Part shown: in pieces, positions 59,901 through 64,000 of the stretch
How the letters are laid out: each line of letters opens with the position of its first letter
Position numbering within the stretch: position 1 is the stretch's first letter
From: Strigops habroptila
Taxonomy: Eukaryota > Chordata > Aves > Psittaciformes > Psittacidae
Assembly: GCF_004027225.2 (NCBI RefSeq)
Contig: NC_044278.2
Coordinates: 61,392,243-61,456,242 of the forward strand
Length of the DNA stretch: 64,000 nucleotides
Direction of reading: 5' to 3'
The notes under the pieces: model-generated
The model's input: only the letters and a program-made list of their open reading frames with translations
Told to the model about the DNA's origin: nothing
The model's database searches: none
Program-made: the position numbers and the translations under genes

Positions 59901-62463
59901 GTGGTTTTTGTTTTTTTCTAGTTGATCTGTAGCTTCTGTGGCTTTGTTTTTACCTGGAGATTATATAAGACAAAAGATATTTGTTTCTGACTATACTGGA
60001 CAGAACTAAAGAAACCTGTTCTCTGATCTGCTTTCAGATGGTGAAGTAAAAGTAGAGCAACTTGCAGTCAGATTTAAAAGTCAAGAACTGGCTAATTCTT
60101 TCAAGAGGAGGTTTGAAGAATGCCAGCTAAGCTTGTCAGAACTACAGAAGGGACACTTATCTCTGGCAGCAGGACTGTCAAAGGACACTAACCCTATTGT
60201 GTATTTTGAAGTTTCTGCTGATGATGAACCTTTAGGACACATAACCATGGAGCTATTTTCAAATATTGTCCCTCGAACTGCTGAAAACTTCAGGGCCCTG
60301 TGCACAGGAGAGAAAGGATTTGGATTCAAGAACTCCAGTTTTCACAGGATAGTCACTGACTTTGTGTGTCAGGTAAGCATAATGGGAAAACTCTGCATTG
60401 AGAGAATTAAGATGCCTCTTCATTAACGATGGCACTTCAAAAAATCAGTTACACAGGATAGTACGTTCTTGTTGGCAGCATGAATCCAGTATGCAAGATA
60501 CTCTCATCTGTCCTTTCCCAAAAGGAGATGAGAAACGGTGCAAGCAGCACATGCTGCCCTAAGCTGAATGCTTTTTACTTGTGTCTGCCAGCTGCCTGAT
60601 GCTTTAGTATTACCTAGTGCTGCCTAAGTGCTACTTAGTGTGGGAGAAAAAAAACGGAGATAGAGATTTTCTCTTACAATGCACAAGTGGCCTGTTTCTG
60701 AAGAGGAATACCAAGAAAAGTAGGGGTTCCCGAAACTACCATTCACCCCCTCATCTCTCTACAGAGAGGACCTTCTGTATGCTCATCTGCTAAGAACACT
60801 TACTTTGAAGGCTTCTGTTACATTTTAAAGTACACTTTGTATTTCAGATATTATGCACTTTAAAATCGATATTCCAAGTGTTTTAGATGCCAAGCTTCCA
60901 TCTAAAAGAAGTCTTCTAGATCTCATTGTCATGCAGTGTCCTGTTTCTTAAAATACTTAAAAATTTTTCACCAAGAGTATCAGCCTGCATTGCACCAGAA
61001 GGCTCATGTAGATAGCGTTGCTTTTAAACCTCTGTGTGCCTTCAGTAGCACTACCAAGTTCTTCATAAATGCTGAAGGCTTAGGAGATTGATTATAGGTC
61101 ATATAGACCTTTCCTGAAATTCACATCAATTCAGTGAGTTTTAGTGGCTTGTAACAGGCAGAATGAACCATCTTCCTTACACACTAATGTTCCTGCGTGT
61201 CACAGCATCCCTGCAAACTCAGGAGTAGATAGTAATACAGGAATGGCTTGTCACCAGAATAAGAAATTATCCAGTCTTTTCATGAGGTATCAGTCTGTGT
61301 CTGAAATATGCCCTTTATGGCTCTTTTACTAAAAACTTTGTGCCTTTCTGATAAGGAATGCAGCGTTGCTCATTTAGGGTTTAAGCTTGTTTCAGAGTAT
61401 TCCACAACCTGTAAGAAGCAGGCTTGCTTTTAAAACCATTAAGTGTACCATGGACACCCTGACAAAGTGTGAGCTTTTATCTCATGAAATCAGTGTATTT
61501 GAAGTTTGCTCTGCTTTGCCTAAACTTTCTCCAGGTACAGTGAGAAGCTTTTCAATGCGAATTAAGGCTTTCCTTCAAAGATACGATAACTTACACTGTC
61601 ACCTTTTATGTGTATAGCCAAATAATCAGGAGCCAGAAGCTTGCTGCCTTGCAGAAAGACAAAAGACATTACTCGCTAGCAGTAGCTGCACTCCTGAACA
61701 AACAGTCATGGGGCAAAAGCTTCTGCCTGCACAGAAGCAAGAGATTACTGGTCACTGGTACCTTAAGCTTTTTCAGGTGATCAATTCCATGCCTGCAGGG
61801 ACTAAGCAACGAAAGGCCTTCAGTGAGATGAGGCAGGTCCTAGCTATATGGGCCAAATGATGCAGGAAACAGGCAGTGGGAAGGACAGGCCTAGAGGAGT
61901 GGTCACCATGTTGAGCAGGAAAGTAAAATGCTGTGTTCAGAATAAACAAGGGATACACTTGCCACTGCTGCTTCCATTACCCATGAACAAAGCTGCTGAA
62001 GCTGGGAAGCCTTATATCTAAGTAAATGTGTACTTGGGAAAAACTGAGTTCTTACGAAGCAAGGCCTTCAGGGTTGCAAAGGAATGTAGTTGTGGTGTTG
62101 GTTTATGTTTCAGGACTTTCAAGTTAATGCTGTGCCCCCCCCTTTTTTCTTTTTAAGGGAGGTGATATAACTAACCATGATGGAACAGGCGGACGGTCAA
62201 TTTATGGATCAGCATTTGAAGATGAGAATTTCGAAGTGAAACACACCGGTCCTGGATTGCTGTCAATGGCAAATAAAGGCAGGGATACGAATACTTCCCA
62301 GTTCTTCATAACACTTAAAAAAGCAGAACACTTGGACTTCAAGCATGTGGTATTTGGGTTTGTCAAAGATGGAATGGATGTTGTGAAAAAGATTGAATCC
62401 TTTGGTTCTCCTAAAGGGCTAGTAAATGGAAGAATTGTCATTACAGACTGTGGGCAAATATAG
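29494..62463 (+). CDS. RANBP2: E3 SUMO-protein ligase RanBP2 / nucleoporin NUP358, spliced
   Basis: RANBP2 is the giant nucleoporin of the cytoplasmic filaments of the nuclear pore. It binds Ran-GTP, anchors SUMO-RanGAP1/UBC9, acts as a SUMO E3 and recruits kinesin-1 and BICD2. I trace 29 coding exons (listed singly) totalling 9114 nt with every junction in frame: 3037 aa against 3224 in human. Domains in order: TPR/alpha-helical N-terminus (about 1-740), FG-repeat regions, RanBD1 at about 1164-1296, four RanBP2-type zinc fingers at about 1391-1612, RanBD2 at 1825-1957, a motor-adaptor region with LEWD near 2035, RanBD3 at 2120-2255, SUMO-ligase IR1-M-IR2 at about 2440-2565, RanBD4 at 2722-2852 and a cyclophilin domain at 2875-3037. 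Tandem ATGs at 29494 and 29497 precede R-R; the second matches the human start. IR2 looks eroded. Human also has 29 exons, as I recall. Confidence 0.97.
29569..32040 (+). other. RANBP2: RANBP2 intron 1
   Basis: The first ~350 bases are CpG island; the rest is AT-rich with a poly(T) run near 31400-31420. No other exon or repeat family was recognised. Confidence 0.75.
32041..32108 (+). CDS. RANBP2: RANBP2 exon 2
   Basis: It encodes [20 protein letters not shown] then AK, the beginning of the N-terminal helical/TPR domain. The acceptor is TCTTTCAG, the donor AG|GTAATG, in phase 2. Confidence 0.96.
32594..32705 (+). CDS. RANBP2: RANBP2 exon 3
   Basis: It encodes [20 protein letters not shown] then [17 protein letters not shown], a TPR-type helix pair. 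It ends TACAAG|GCAAGT, so the donor of intron 3 is GC, not GT; phase is 0. Confidence 0.94.
32706..33579 (+). other. RANBP2: RANBP2 intron 3, GC-AG type
   Basis: The 5' site is AAG|GCAAGT and the 3' site is AACCAG. No GT donor preserving the protein is available at that position. The rest of the match to the GC-AG donor consensus is strong. Confidence 0.85.
33580..33732 (+). CDS. RANBP2: RANBP2 exon 4
   Basis: It encodes [20 protein letters not shown] and then a stretch ending [11 protein letters not shown] (residues 86-136), nearly identical to human. This is the TPR region. Phase is 0. Confidence 0.96.
34549..34779 (+). CDS. RANBP2: RANBP2 exon 5
   Basis: It encodes [20 protein letters not shown] and onward to [14 protein letters not shown] (residues 137-213), part of the N-terminal alpha-solenoid. 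The donor GAG|GTGTTT is weak. Phase is 0. Confidence 0.95.
35222..35367 (+). CDS. RANBP2: RANBP2 exon 6
   Basis: It encodes [20 protein letters not shown] and onward to [13 protein letters not shown] (residues 214-262). The acceptor is CTTTAG, the donor AG|GTACTG, in phase 2. Confidence 0.95.
36874..37066 (+). CDS. RANBP2: RANBP2 exon 7
   Basis: It encodes [20 protein letters not shown] and onward to [12 protein letters not shown] (residues 262-326), continuing the helical N-terminal domain. This is the region mutated in human familial acute necrotizing encephalopathy (near Thr585 and later exons). Phase is 0. Confidence 0.95.
37748..37838 (+). CDS. RANBP2: RANBP2 exon 8
   Basis: It encodes [20 protein letters not shown] then [10 protein letters not shown] (residues 327-357), aligned to human VPRPKIKLIKGEAGQNLLEM. 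The acceptor is CACCAG, in phase 1. Confidence 0.94.
38679..38888 (+). CDS. RANBP2: RANBP2 exon 9
   Basis: It encodes (G)[19 protein letters not shown] and onward to MELNKYDT (residues 357-427), matching the human HMLLNLSRGKQDFLKEIVET segment. Phase is 1. Confidence 0.95.
39385..39563 (+). CDS. RANBP2: RANBP2 exon 10
   Basis: It encodes (G)[19 protein letters not shown] and onward to [11 protein letters not shown] (residues 427-486). One His of the human LFHHLP segment is absent. Phase is 0. Confidence 0.95.
39659..39834 (+). CDS. RANBP2: RANBP2 exon 11
   Basis: It encodes [20 protein letters not shown] and onward to [15 protein letters not shown] (residues 487-545). Intron 10, only 95 bases, precedes it. 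It ends in phase 2. Confidence 0.95.
40120..40243 (+). CDS. RANBP2: RANBP2 exon 12
   Basis: It encodes [20 protein letters not shown] then [19 protein letters not shown] and KT (residues 545-586). The donor is ACA|GTAAGC, in phase 0. Confidence 0.95.
40431..40958 (-). mobile_element. CR1 LINE 3' fragment, - orientation, longest copy
   Basis: It runs from TAGAATCACAGAATGG (reverse of the CR1 tail) through the full 3' UTR consensus into the end of the CR1 coding region ('TTGGTGGCCCTCCTCTGAAC'). It is about 530 bases, well preserved, in RANBP2 intron 12. Confidence 0.95.
41073..41234 (+). CDS. RANBP2: RANBP2 exon 13
   Basis: It encodes [20 protein letters not shown] and onward to [13 protein letters not shown] (residues 587-640). 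The acceptor is CACCAG, the donor CAG|GTACAG, in phase 0. Confidence 0.95.
41381..41404 (+). repeat. G-run, possible G-quadruplex
   Basis: A run of nine G is followed by AGGCGGGAGGGG on the sense strand of RANBP2 intron 13. Four G-tracts within about 22 bases meet the simple G-quadruplex pattern. Confidence 0.45.
41581..41718 (+). CDS. RANBP2: RANBP2 exon 14
   Basis: It encodes [20 protein letters not shown] and onward to [10 protein letters not shown] (residues 641-686). The first AG (41579-41580) keeps the same length as human before YEED. A second AG nine bases later would drop Val-Phe-Gln in frame. Phase is 0. Confidence 0.92.
41807..41953 (+). CDS. RANBP2: RANBP2 exon 15
   Basis: It encodes [20 protein letters not shown] and onward to SSDMSVTEK (residues 687-735). 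It is separated from exon 14 by an 88-base intron. Phase is 0. Confidence 0.95.
42428..42610 (+). CDS. RANBP2: RANBP2 exon 16
   Basis: It encodes [20 protein letters not shown] and onward to the Ser/Pro-rich [18 protein letters not shown] (residues 736-796), which offers several S/T-P sites. Phase is 0. Confidence 0.95.
42714..42797 (+). CDS. RANBP2: RANBP2 exon 17
   Basis: It encodes [20 protein letters not shown] then CQQVEALK (residues 797-824). The 103-base intron before it ends in a C-rich tract and CCCAG. Phase is 0. Confidence 0.95.
43122..43424 (+). mobile_element. CR1 LINE 3' fragment, + orientation, internally deleted
   Basis: It begins with 'CTGGAGCAGGTCCAGAGAAG' and passes through 'AGTAACAAGTGATAGGACAA' to the GATTCTATGATTCT tail. 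After 'ATGGCCTCAAG' about 150 bases of consensus are missing before 'TTGAACTTGATGATCTTAAA'. It lies in RANBP2 intron 17. Confidence 0.93.
43639..43777 (+). CDS. RANBP2: RANBP2 exon 18
   Basis: It encodes [20 protein letters not shown] and onward to NLHEAPLT (residues 825-871), aligned to human KEMQELKLNSSNSASPHRWP. Phase is 1. Confidence 0.95.
43944..44041 (+). CDS. RANBP2: RANBP2 exon 19
   Basis: It encodes [20 protein letters not shown] then [13 protein letters not shown] (residues 871-903), near identical to human. The donor is AAG|GTGAGA, in phase 0. Confidence 0.96.
44579..49142 (+). CDS. RANBP2: RANBP2 exon 20, giant exon: FG repeats, RanBD1-3, zinc fingers
   Basis: This single 4564-base exon encodes residues 904-2425, half of the protein. 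The order is an FG-repeat region, RanBD1 (from [15 protein letters not shown]), four W-x-C-x2-C-x10-C-x2-C zinc fingers, more FG repeats, and RanBD2 (from [14 protein letters not shown]). Then come a linker with [13 protein letters not shown], RanBD3 (from [14 protein letters not shown]), and a final FG cluster (SLFGFSF). The WKERG motif of each Ran-binding domain is intact. The intron enters in phase 0 (TATAG|GCT) and leaves in phase 1 (AAAG|GTGAGT). Reading through the donor would add only GECQLN before a stop. Confidence 0.97.
46034..46700 (+). repeat. RANBP2: Tandem array of four RanBP2-type zinc-finger units
   Basis: Four units share W-[DE]-C-x2-C-x10-C-x2-C-x(1-2)-PN at about 46046, 46231, 46421 and 46624, spaced about 190-200 bases (about 63-68 residues). 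Units 2-4 are preceded by KKEG. The human protein has eight, several nearly identical. These fingers bind Ran-GDP and exportin-1 in the family. Confidence 0.92.
49143..54362 (+). other. RANBP2: RANBP2 intron 20 (5.2 kb)
   Basis: This is AT-rich intron without CR1 copies or recognisable exons. It contains an AATAAA at 50001-50006 and a C/A-rich then G/T-rich inverted pair at 53395-53660. Its acceptor (CTGTAAAAAG) has a weak pyrimidine tract. Confidence 0.8.
53395..53663. repeat. C/A-rich and G/T-rich low-complexity pair (inverted)
   Basis: A tract of CCCAACCCAAAC-type sequence (53402-53445) is followed about 60 bases later by 150 bases of GGTTTT/GGGTTTG-type sequence. The two can pair over long stretches in RNA, and the G/T strand has many GGG runs. 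Confidence 0.7.
54363..54530 (+). CDS. RANBP2: RANBP2 exon 21: SUMO E3 repeat IR1
   Basis: It encodes (A)[20 protein letters not shown] then [20 protein letters not shown] and [15 protein letters not shown] (residues 2425-2481). VTIVYEL is the SUMO-interacting motif and [10 protein letters not shown] the UBC9-contacting part of IR1. Both agree well with human DVLIVYEL and LKLPPTFFCY. Phase is 1 on both sides. Confidence 0.95.
55432..55524 (+). CDS. RANBP2: RANBP2 exon 22: M region of the SUMO ligase
   Basis: It encodes (D)[19 protein letters not shown] then [11 protein letters not shown] (residues 2481-2512), aligned to human [20 protein letters not shown]. The acceptor is ATTTAAG, phase 1. 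Confidence 0.93.
56415..56608 (+). CDS. RANBP2: RANBP2 exon 23: position of SUMO E3 repeat IR2
   Basis: It encodes residues 2512-2576, containing [20 protein letters not shown] and [18 protein letters not shown]. Human has ECIIVWEKKPTVEEKAKADT and LKLPPTFFCGVCSDTDED. The frame is conserved, but the hydrophobic SIM core IIV is ATT and PPTFF is PSTSV, so IR2 probably lost much of its binding. Phase is 0 at the end. Confidence 0.93.
56891..56942. repeat. G/T tract followed by poly(T)
   Basis: GTTTTTTGGGGTGTGGTTTT is followed by an uninterrupted run of over 20 T in RANBP2 intron 23. Confidence 0.7.
57168..57396 (+). CDS. RANBP2: RANBP2 exon 24
   Basis: An acidic, Ser/Thr-rich linker, residues 2577-2653, from [20 protein letters not shown] to SDSSQSTQ. 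It contains PVDLSTKK at 57342-57365, conserved in human as PVDLSTRK, a PxDLS motif of the CtBP-binding type. The rest is weakly conserved. Phase is 1. Confidence 0.9.
57930..58028 (+). CDS. RANBP2: RANBP2 exon 25: FG segment
   Basis: It encodes (E)[19 protein letters not shown] then [13 protein letters not shown] (residues 2653-2686), with FG dipeptides matching human [20 protein letters not shown]. Phase is 1. Confidence 0.95.
58199..58341 (+). CDS. RANBP2: RANBP2 exon 26: FG segment and start of RanBD4
   Basis: It encodes (D)[19 protein letters not shown], an acidic run [15 protein letters not shown], then [11 protein letters not shown] (residues 2686-2733). The last part opens the fourth Ran-binding domain. 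Phase is 0. Confidence 0.95.
59259..59375. repeat. A/C-rich low-complexity tract
   Basis: Runs of AAACCAAACC, AAAAAACAACC and AAACCCCAAACAAAC type sequence occur in RANBP2 intron 26. The same class of tract recurs in other introns of the window in both orientations. Confidence 0.75.
59611..59884 (+). CDS. RANBP2: RANBP2 exon 27: RanBD4 core
   Basis: It encodes [20 protein letters not shown], then [20 protein letters not shown], ending with LIWTATDYA (residues 2734-2825). The WKERG and [14 protein letters not shown] motifs of Ran-binding domains are intact. Phase is 1. Confidence 0.97.
60038..60372 (+). CDS. RANBP2: RANBP2 exon 28: end of RanBD4, start of cyclophilin domain
   Basis: It encodes (D)[19 protein letters not shown] onward, then the cyclophilin start [20 protein letters not shown] with [20 protein letters not shown] and [11 protein letters not shown] (residues 2825-2936). 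The Arg, Phe and Gln equivalent to CypA R55, F60 and Q63 are present. Phase is 0. Confidence 0.97.
60373..62157 (+). other. RANBP2: RANBP2 intron 28
   Basis: A 1.8-kb intron splits the cyclophilin domain. I see no repeat family, exon or RNA gene in it. It ends in a C/T tract and TTTTAAG. Confidence 0.75.
62158..62463 (+). CDS. RANBP2: RANBP2 exon 29: cyclophilin C-terminal half and stop
   Basis: It encodes [20 protein letters not shown] through [37 protein letters not shown] and ending [11 protein letters not shown] (residues 2937-3037). The pocket residues equivalent to CypA F113 (SQFF) and H126 (FKHVV) are present. The CypA W121 position is His, as in human RANBP2. The C-terminal CGQI matches human. 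Confidence 0.97.
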   Translation, partial: GGDITNHDGTGGRSIYGSAFEDENFEVKHTGPGLLSMANKGRDTNTSQFFITLKKAEHLDFKHVVFGFVKDGMDVVKKIESFGSPKGLVNGRIVITDCGQI

Positions 62464-62727
62464 AATTATTGCTTTGAGTATACAGATGTTCTAGCAGTAT
62501 AAATCAGTATTTAGATGTTAATTGACTAATTATTTCAACTTCTTAAAATGGACACTTCTGATGTATAAATGTAAAATTACAGCTTATAGTTGGGTTTTTT
62601 ATGTGTTCTAATTGATTTTTTTGCATGTTAAAGTTCAGACACTGGCATATTTCAGGTGTATTTGTGTTATCCTGACATATTTGTATTAAATGTCAAATTT
62701 TAAAAATTAAATCTTAGTCTTGTTAAA

Positions 62728-62733
62728 AATAAA
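62728..62733 (+). terminator. RANBP2: Probable RANBP2 poly(A) signal
   Basis: TTAAAAATAAATGTC carries AATAAA 265 bases after the stop, followed by the GT-rich stretch TGTCTTGTC...TTTGGTTTG. Two ATTAAA motifs (62685, 62706) just upstream are possible alternatives. Confidence 0.7.
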
Positions 62734-62739
62734 TGTCTT

Positions 62740-63420
62740 GTCTTCACTTTGGTTTGTTTAAAGAAGAACTTGCGTAGTTTGGCTTCCTGCTCTGATAAAT
62801 CTGTGTTTTGAAAATGCAGGCTCTAGGTGCTAATTGCTAGTCAGTAAACTGAAGGCCTTTGAAATGTAATGCTTACTCTGATGTGCAGAAAGCAAGCGGA
62901 GACAGCTGGCAAAGAGATGCTGGTTGGTGCTGTCTGAAGTCTCTCAGTAGCACTTCAGTAGTTGAAAGCTGGAGAATAGTTCTTGAATGTTTTGATCAAT
63001 ATTTTGCTAGAGAAGTGTACCTTTGTGTTTTTTTACGTAGAATAGGTCTAAATGCCTTAGTGGAGTGAAAAACAGCTCCTTGATGTTAGGATTTTACCTA
63101 AAATGCCGTAGTACAACCCGCTGCTACTGCTATGATATGTCTCTCCGTGCTTTTCTTAATGTTTATTAGCTCTCATTCCTGGGGCAGAGTTCTAGTAAAT
63201 GGGTCAGGGCCATTTTCTCTCTTAATAGTGAATATATATATATATAAATAAGTGTTGGGTTTTGGGGTTTGTTTAACTTCTCTACAGCTCAGGACTGCCA
63301 TTATCAAGCGTTTTTACAAGGTAACTAATCAGGCATTATTATCTGTAAGCTGGAAATATGTAACATATTCAGCTTTAAGGTTTTTTTTTTTTTTTTTTTT
63401 TGACAGATCTTAGTCTGGAA
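62740..63420. other. Short intergenic region downstream of RANBP2
   Basis: AT-rich sequence with a (TA)n run near 63231-63246 and a 21-base poly(T) at 63381-63401. It leads directly into the next CpG island. No gene was recognised. Confidence 0.7.
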
Positions 63421-63424
63421 CACG

Positions 63425-63720
63425 TTTGTAGGTGCTGGCCCTGTGGGTCTGGGCCCTACCCCCGCCGCCCGGCCCAGCCGCGGCGAGGGCTGTCCCGGCC
63501 CCGCCCCTCGCCAGGGCCCGGCCCCACCGGGCGGTGTGCGCATGCGCGCCGCCTCCCGCGCCTGCGCCCGCCGGCTGCGGGCCGTGGCGGTTAGTTCGTG
63601 CGCGGCGGTGCGACATAGCCGGCGCCGGCCCGGGCCTCAGCCCCTCCGCCTGCTCTCTACGGGGCGCCGCCGGGGTGAGACGGGAAGCGCGCCAGGGGAG
63701 GAAAGTGGGGGGAGGAGGAG
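63425..63720 (+). promoter_or_regulatory. CCDC138: CpG island, probable CCDC138 promoter and non-coding first exon
   Basis: About 300 bases are extremely GC- and CpG-rich, with CCCCGCCCC (Sp1-type) boxes and a perfect palindromic NRF1 site, TGCGCATGCGCG, at 63537-63548. A good donor (CCGGG|GTGAGA) begins at 63675, so a non-coding first exon could end at 63674. In mammals CCDC138 follows RANBP2 on the same strand, which is the only basis for the name. No CCDC138 protein sequence is visible before the window ends, and an opposite-strand start is not excluded. Confidence 0.5.
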
Positions 63721-63920
63721 GGGGAAAGCTGCCCCTCCTCGCCGAGTGCTTGGGAGTGGTGGTGTCTGTGTCCCCTCCCTTGGGGGTCGTCGTAAACACT
63801 GTGGCAGCACATACGCGTATGGCGTGAGAGCCGAAAATGGGGTTTAAACAGGCTTTAGGAGCTTAGGTATAAAGTGTGTGCTTTCTACTCCTGCTTATGT
63901 CCCTCTACGCTGACTGCAGT

Positions 63921-63966
63921 ACATAGAATGGGTTGGATTGGAAGGGCCCTTAAAAAGATCAAGTAC
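63921..63966 (-). mobile_element. Short CR1 3' fragment, - orientation
   Basis: ACATAGAATGGGTTGGATTG then GAAGGGCCCTTAAAAAGATC match the reversed CR1 3' end with one small deletion. The match fades after about 45 bases. Confidence 0.7.
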
Positions 63967-64000
63967 AGTGCTAGTGCTGAAAAGACATCCTTCTCTGAGC

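Noticed and set aside
63410-63847. Overlapping 130-aa frames in the distal CpG island
   Set aside because: They have the same GC-driven character. None resembles the known N-terminus of CCDC138, so I call only a promoter/non-coding exon.
1-64000. tRNA, rRNA, CRISPR arrays, phage or bacterial operons
   Set aside because: I looked for cloverleaf B-box patterns, regular spacer repeats and operon-like packed frames and saw none. All gene content is spliced vertebrate sequence.

Overview
This is a stretch of a bird nuclear genome. Split vertebrate genes with GT-AG introns are interspersed with several CR1 LINE fragments, which end in the typical avian ATTCTATG-type tail and have the conserved 3' block around 'CAGAATGGTTTGGGTTGGAA'. 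There are two CpG-island promoters and no prokaryotic features. The species cannot be fixed from the sequence. All recognised genes lie on the + strand.

Layout. (1) 1-5263: non-coding sequence upstream of the first LIMS1 exon seen here, with one CR1 copy. (2) 5264-24859 coding, 3'UTR to about 26265: LIMS1 (PINCH1), complete from an alternative N-terminal exon through five LIM domains. It has two competing last coding exons that give different C-termini. (3) 26266-29090: intergenic, with an old CR1 relic. (4) 29090-29920: CpG-island promoter of RANBP2. (5) 29494-62463: RANBP2 (NUP358), 29 coding exons. The exon set I derived sums to 9114 nt with no frame break, giving a predicted protein of 3037 aa. 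It includes a 4.56-kb exon with FG repeats, zinc fingers and three Ran-binding domains. (6) about 62740-63420: downstream intergenic sequence. (7) 63425-63720: a second CpG island with a perfect NRF1 palindrome and a good splice donor. By conserved vertebrate gene order (LIMS1-RANBP2-CCDC138) it is probably the promoter and non-coding first exon of CCDC138.

The two genes share a neighbourhood, not a pathway. LIMS1 is the LIM-only adaptor of the ILK-PINCH-parvin complex at integrin adhesions. RANBP2 is the giant cytoplasmic-filament nucleoporin: it binds Ran-GTP, acts as a SUMO E3 ligase, contacts motor adaptors and ends in a cyclophilin domain.

I found no unknown multi-gene system. The most notable points are lineage-type changes inside RANBP2 and exon alternatives in LIMS1. 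In RANBP2 the second SUMO-ligase repeat (IR2) looks eroded while IR1 is intact, there are only four zinc fingers against eight in human, intron 3 is a GC-AG intron, the cyclophilin pocket has His at the usual Trp position, and opposite-facing CR1 copies flank exons 13-17. In LIMS1 there is a duplicated terminal exon encoding a Lys-rich tail. Comparisons with human proteins are from memory and not from an alignment run.
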